NCBI GenBank assembly: GCA_937942105.1
Contig: CALDFS010000139.1
Span: forward strand, 1 to 23,894
DNA length: 23,894 bases
Reading direction: 5' to 3'
Origin: an uncultured Ruminococcus sp.
GTDB lineage: Bacteria; Bacillota; Clostridia; Oscillospirales; Ruminococcaceae
The position numbers were made by a program, and so were the translations under genes. A model generated the notes under the pieces. It had not been told where the DNA came from, searched no databases, and worked only from the letters and a program-made list of their open reading frames with translations. Positions 21,631-23,894 of this stretch are shown here, piece after piece. Each line of letters begins with the position of its first letter. The first letter of the stretch is position 1.

Positions 21631-21745
21631 ATTGTTGATGTATCGTGATATATGAAATGTGCTTATATTCTGCGTCTGCTTTGAAACATGCGCATTATCG
21701 CCTAAAAGCCGAAAATATTTTTAGTATTTTGCGACAAAAGTCGCT
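21631..21745. other. non-coding spacer, nothing recognised
   Basis: Part of the 315-base gap between metA and the MATE gene (21595-21909). This part is AT-rich and I see no open frame with a ribosome binding site, tRNA or known RNA. The rest of the gap holds the metA terminator, the MATE promoter, a leader hairpin and an unstructured stretch (21833-21895) before the AGGAGG site. Confidence 0.6.
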
Positions 21746-21774
21746 TTGACAAATTGATTTATCCGTGCTAAAAT
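21746..21774 (+). promoter_or_regulatory. promoter of the MATE-kinase gene
   Basis: TTGACA (21746-21751), 17-base spacer, TAAAAT (21769-21774); predicted start near 21781. Confidence 0.75.
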
Positions 21775-21791
21775 AATTAAGTCGAACAGCC

Positions 21792-21831
21792 AATCGGCGT
21801 AGAATCACGACAGGATTCTACGCCGATTTTT
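21792..21831 (+). terminator. leader terminator/attenuator upstream of the MATE gene
   Basis: Perfect 15-bp hairpin: AATCGGCGTAGAATC (21792-21806) with GATTCTACGCCGATT (21814-21828), loop ACGACAG, then TTTC. It lies about 10 bases after the predicted start and 79 bases before the ATG. If it worked at full strength the gene would be silent, so it is probably conditional or it ends a very short RNA. Confidence 0.65.
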
Positions 21832-21909
21832 CTGTTTGCCGCAGTTTTCAGGCAGCTTTTCTCAGATAAAGACTCCTTTTAATCTTTATTTCATTTCAGG
21901 AGGATTTAT

Positions 21910-23894
21910 ATGGAAACAGAAAATCAAAGCAGCTATCTTGGAAAGGAAAAGCTTTCAAAGCTGTTGGGCAGGTTTGCAATACCTTGCATATTATCGCTGA
22001 TAATATCCTGCCTTTATAACATTGTGGATCAGATATTTGTCGGAAATATGATAGGCACTGCGGGAAACGCCGCCACCGGAATCATCTTCCCGATAACGGT
22101 TATCGGATGGGGCGCTTCGCTGTTCTTTGGCGACGGCGCGGCGGCATACCTCAGCATGGCTTTGGGCAAGAAAGAAACGCAGAAAATCCATACGAGCGTT
22201 GCCAACGCCGTGCTTATGGCTTTTCTTTCGGGAGTCATAATAATTGCTGTAGCCTACGCCGGAGGAGATAATCTTTTAAGACTGCTCGGCGCTAAGGATG
22301 CCGAAACGCTTTCGCTTGCTTCGGATTATGGCGTTATTATTTACGCTATGATGCCATTGGCACTGGCTCAGAACTGCCTTGCTTCCATCATCCGCGCGGA
22401 CGGAAGCCCCAAGCTGGCGATGGGAGCTATGTTTACAGGGGCAATCATCAACATAATTGGCGACCCTATTTTCATCTCGTTTATGGGCATAAGCGGAGCG
22501 GCAGTTGCCACAATTTTGGGGCAGTTTGTTAGCTTTTTGATATGCGCAAGCTATCTGTTCCGCGCAAAAAGCTTCAAAATCAGCGTGAAAAGCTTTATCC
22601 CGGACGGCAGACTGCTAAGACAGATTATGGCGCTCGGAACTTCCAGCTTCTTAACTCAGTTTTCCATTGTTGTAATAACCATAATTAATAATATTTTACT
22701 TGTTGAGTATGGCGAGCTTTCACCTTACGGTCAGGTTATTCCGCTTTCGGCGTTCGTTGTTATTATGAAGCTTTTCCAGATAATTCTGAATATAGCCATA
22801 GGAATAGCCGCCGGTGCACAGCCAATTGTAGGCTATAACTACGGCGCAAAGCTATATTCAAGGGTAAGAGAGCTTTTAAAGCTGATTCTTGAATACACAG
22901 CTTTAGTATGCATAGTGGCAACCCTGCTTATTGAGCTGTTCCCTAAAGCGTTTATACTGATGTTCGGCTCCGATGGTGAGCTTTATCTTGAATTTGCAAC
23001 AGGCTGCCTGCGTATTTATTTATCGCTGATACTGTTTACCTGCCTGCAAAAGGTCTGTGCAATATTCCTTCAATCGATCGGCAGGGCGAATCTGGCGGCT
23101 CCGCTTTCAATGCTCCGTGATGTCTTTCTGATTATCGCCTCGCTGATAGTTCCCTTGAAGTTCGGAGTTACCGGTATTTTCTGGGCGGCGCCTATTGCAG
23201 ATATTTTAGCGTTTATCCCAACTGTATTCATCATGGTTAGGGTATGGAAGTCGCTGAGACAGGATGACGCACAGCTTGAAACCAAGCCAGAACAGGTAAT
23301 AAAGCCCTCGAAGCCGGGTGCTATTATTACCATTGCCCGCGAGCATGGCTCATCAGGCAAGCAGATAGGCAGACTTATAGCACAGATGCTTGGAATACCG
23401 TTCTATTACAAGGAAATGACCGCGCTTGCCGCTCAGGAAAGTGGGCTTGACAGGGAATTCATTTCGGATATAAACGTAAATTCGCCTGCACTGCTTCACA
23501 GCCTTTATTTGAGCACAGATGTTGTTCAGCAGGCAGTTGCCGCACAGGACAAGGTAATACGAAAAATCGCCGAAAACGGAAGCTGTGTTATAGTGGGAAG
23601 AGCCGCCGACTATGTCCTTCGGGATTATAACGACGTTGTCAGAGTGTTCGTCTACGCTCCCGAGGATTACCGCATTAAGCGCGTAATGGAGGTATACAAC
23701 GACAGCCCCGAGGAAGCAAAGAAGAATATCCGCCGCTCCGACGAGGCAAGGGCGTCCTATTATGAAAACGTTTCAGGTCAGACCTGGGGAGACAGACACA
23801 ATTATGAGCTTATGCTCGACGGCTCCGTAGGTCTTGAAGCGGCGGCTAAGACTGTCTGCGATTACGTACAGAACAGGGGCAGGAGAGAGTCAGA
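21910..23894 (+). CDS. MATE family transporter fused to a cytidylate kinase-like domain (3' truncated)
   Basis: 661 complete codons, no stop before the window edge. ATG 21910 follows a CAGGAGG site. Residues ~1-450 form a MATE exporter: FAIPCILSLIISCLYNIVDQIFVG (read as FAIPCILS and YNIVDQIFVG, about 22-45), IIRADGSPKLAM, INIIGDPIFI, IGIAAGAQPIVGYNYGA and LQSIGRANLAAP, twelve hydrophobic segments by eye. After a charged linker (LRQDDAQLETKPEQ) the chain continues into a cytidylate kinase-like domain (PF13189 type) from residue 471: IITIAREHGSSGKQIGRLIA (P-loop variant GSSGK), GSCVIVGRAADYVL, VFVYAPEDYRIKR and SGQTWGDRHNYELMLDGS. The fused kinase-like domain faces the cytoplasm by this topology. 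Cargo is unknown; the domain may sense nucleotides or regulate export. Confidence 0.88.
   Translation, partial: METENQSSYLGKEKLSKLLGRFAIPCILSLIISCLYNIVDQIFVGNMIGTAGNAATGIIFPITVIGWGASLFFGDGAAAYLSMALGKKETQKIHTSVANAVLMAFLSGVIIIAVAYAGGDNLLRLLGAKDAETLSLASDYGVIIYAMMPLALAQNCLASIIRADGSPKLAMGAMFTGAIINIIGDPIFISFMGISGAAVATILGQFVSFLICASYLFRAKSFKISVKSFIPDGRLLRQIMALGTSSFLTQFSIVVITIINNILLVEYGELSPYGQVIPLSAFVVIMKLFQIILNIAIGIAAGAQPIVGYNYGAKLYSRVRELLKLILEYTALVCIVATLLIELFPKAFILMFGSDGELYLEFATGCLRIYLSLILFTCLQKVCAIFLQSIGRANLAAPLSMLRDVFLIIASLIVPLKFGVTGIFWAAPIADILAFIPTVFIMVRVWKSLRQDDAQLETKPEQVIKPSKPGAIITIAREHGSSGKQIGRLIAQMLGIPFYYKEMTALAAQESGLDREFISDINVNSPALLHSLYLSTDVVQQAVAAQDKVIRKIAENGSCVIVGRAADYVLRDYNDVVRVFVYAPEDYRIKRVMEVYNDSPEEAKKNIRRSDEARASYYENVSGQTWGDRHNYELMLDGSVGLEAAAKTVCDYVQNRGRRES

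Overview
The window looks like chromosomal DNA of an anaerobic Clostridia-type Firmicute, most likely an Oscillospiraceae/Ruminococcaceae relative from gut or rumen. Supporting signs are AGGAGG-like ribosome binding sites, many TTGACA-N17-TATAAT promoters, a tRNA-sensing T-box leader, a yjdF riboswitch, a ferredoxin-linked 2-oxoacid oxidoreductase and a xylan-debranching GH115 enzyme. I found no tRNA, rRNA, insertion sequence, phage gene or CRISPR array.

Layout. 1-877: 3' end of trmO overlapping a small P-loop kinase. 932-2913 (minus strand): a MocR/LysN-type aminotransferase followed by a DUF4304-like protein. 3042-4917: a DUF975-like membrane protein with a Pro/Ala-rich tail, then a protein with two retropepsin-like DTG lobes. 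4990-8880: a secreted or membrane-tethered GH115 alpha-glucuronidase. 8893-9505: a yjdF riboswitch and its DUF2992 gene. 9495-10369: an amidohydrolase. 10426-18889: a T-box leader (probable Ile specifier), an HTH-cupin-acyl-CoA synthetase fusion, a MinD-like ATPase, the four subunits of a VOR-type 2-oxoacid:ferredoxin oxidoreductase, a branched-chain aminotransferase and O-acetylhomoserine sulfhydrylase. 19035-19550: an AT-rich P-loop kinase. 19685-20467 (minus): a DeoR-family repressor with operator-like repeats. 20608-21594: metA, homoserine O-acetyltransferase by its residue 111. 21746 to the end: a MATE transporter fused to a cytidylate-kinase-like domain, cut by the window edge.

How the genes work together. 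The 10.4-17.6 kb block reads best as a starvation-controlled route that builds branched-chain amino acids from exogenous branched-chain fatty acids. The synthetase would activate 2-methylbutyrate, isobutyrate or isovalerate to the acyl-CoA. The VOR complex, run in the reductive carboxylation direction, would make the 2-oxoacid, and IlvE would transaminate it. A T-box opens genes when its tRNA is uncharged, which suits synthesis better than catabolism. Reductive carboxylation of branched-chain acids is known biochemically in rumen anaerobes; the gene set and the regulator-synthetase fusion proposed here are inference. MetA (O-acetylhomoserine) and MetY (sulfhydrylation) form a matching methionine pathway in the same neighbourhood.
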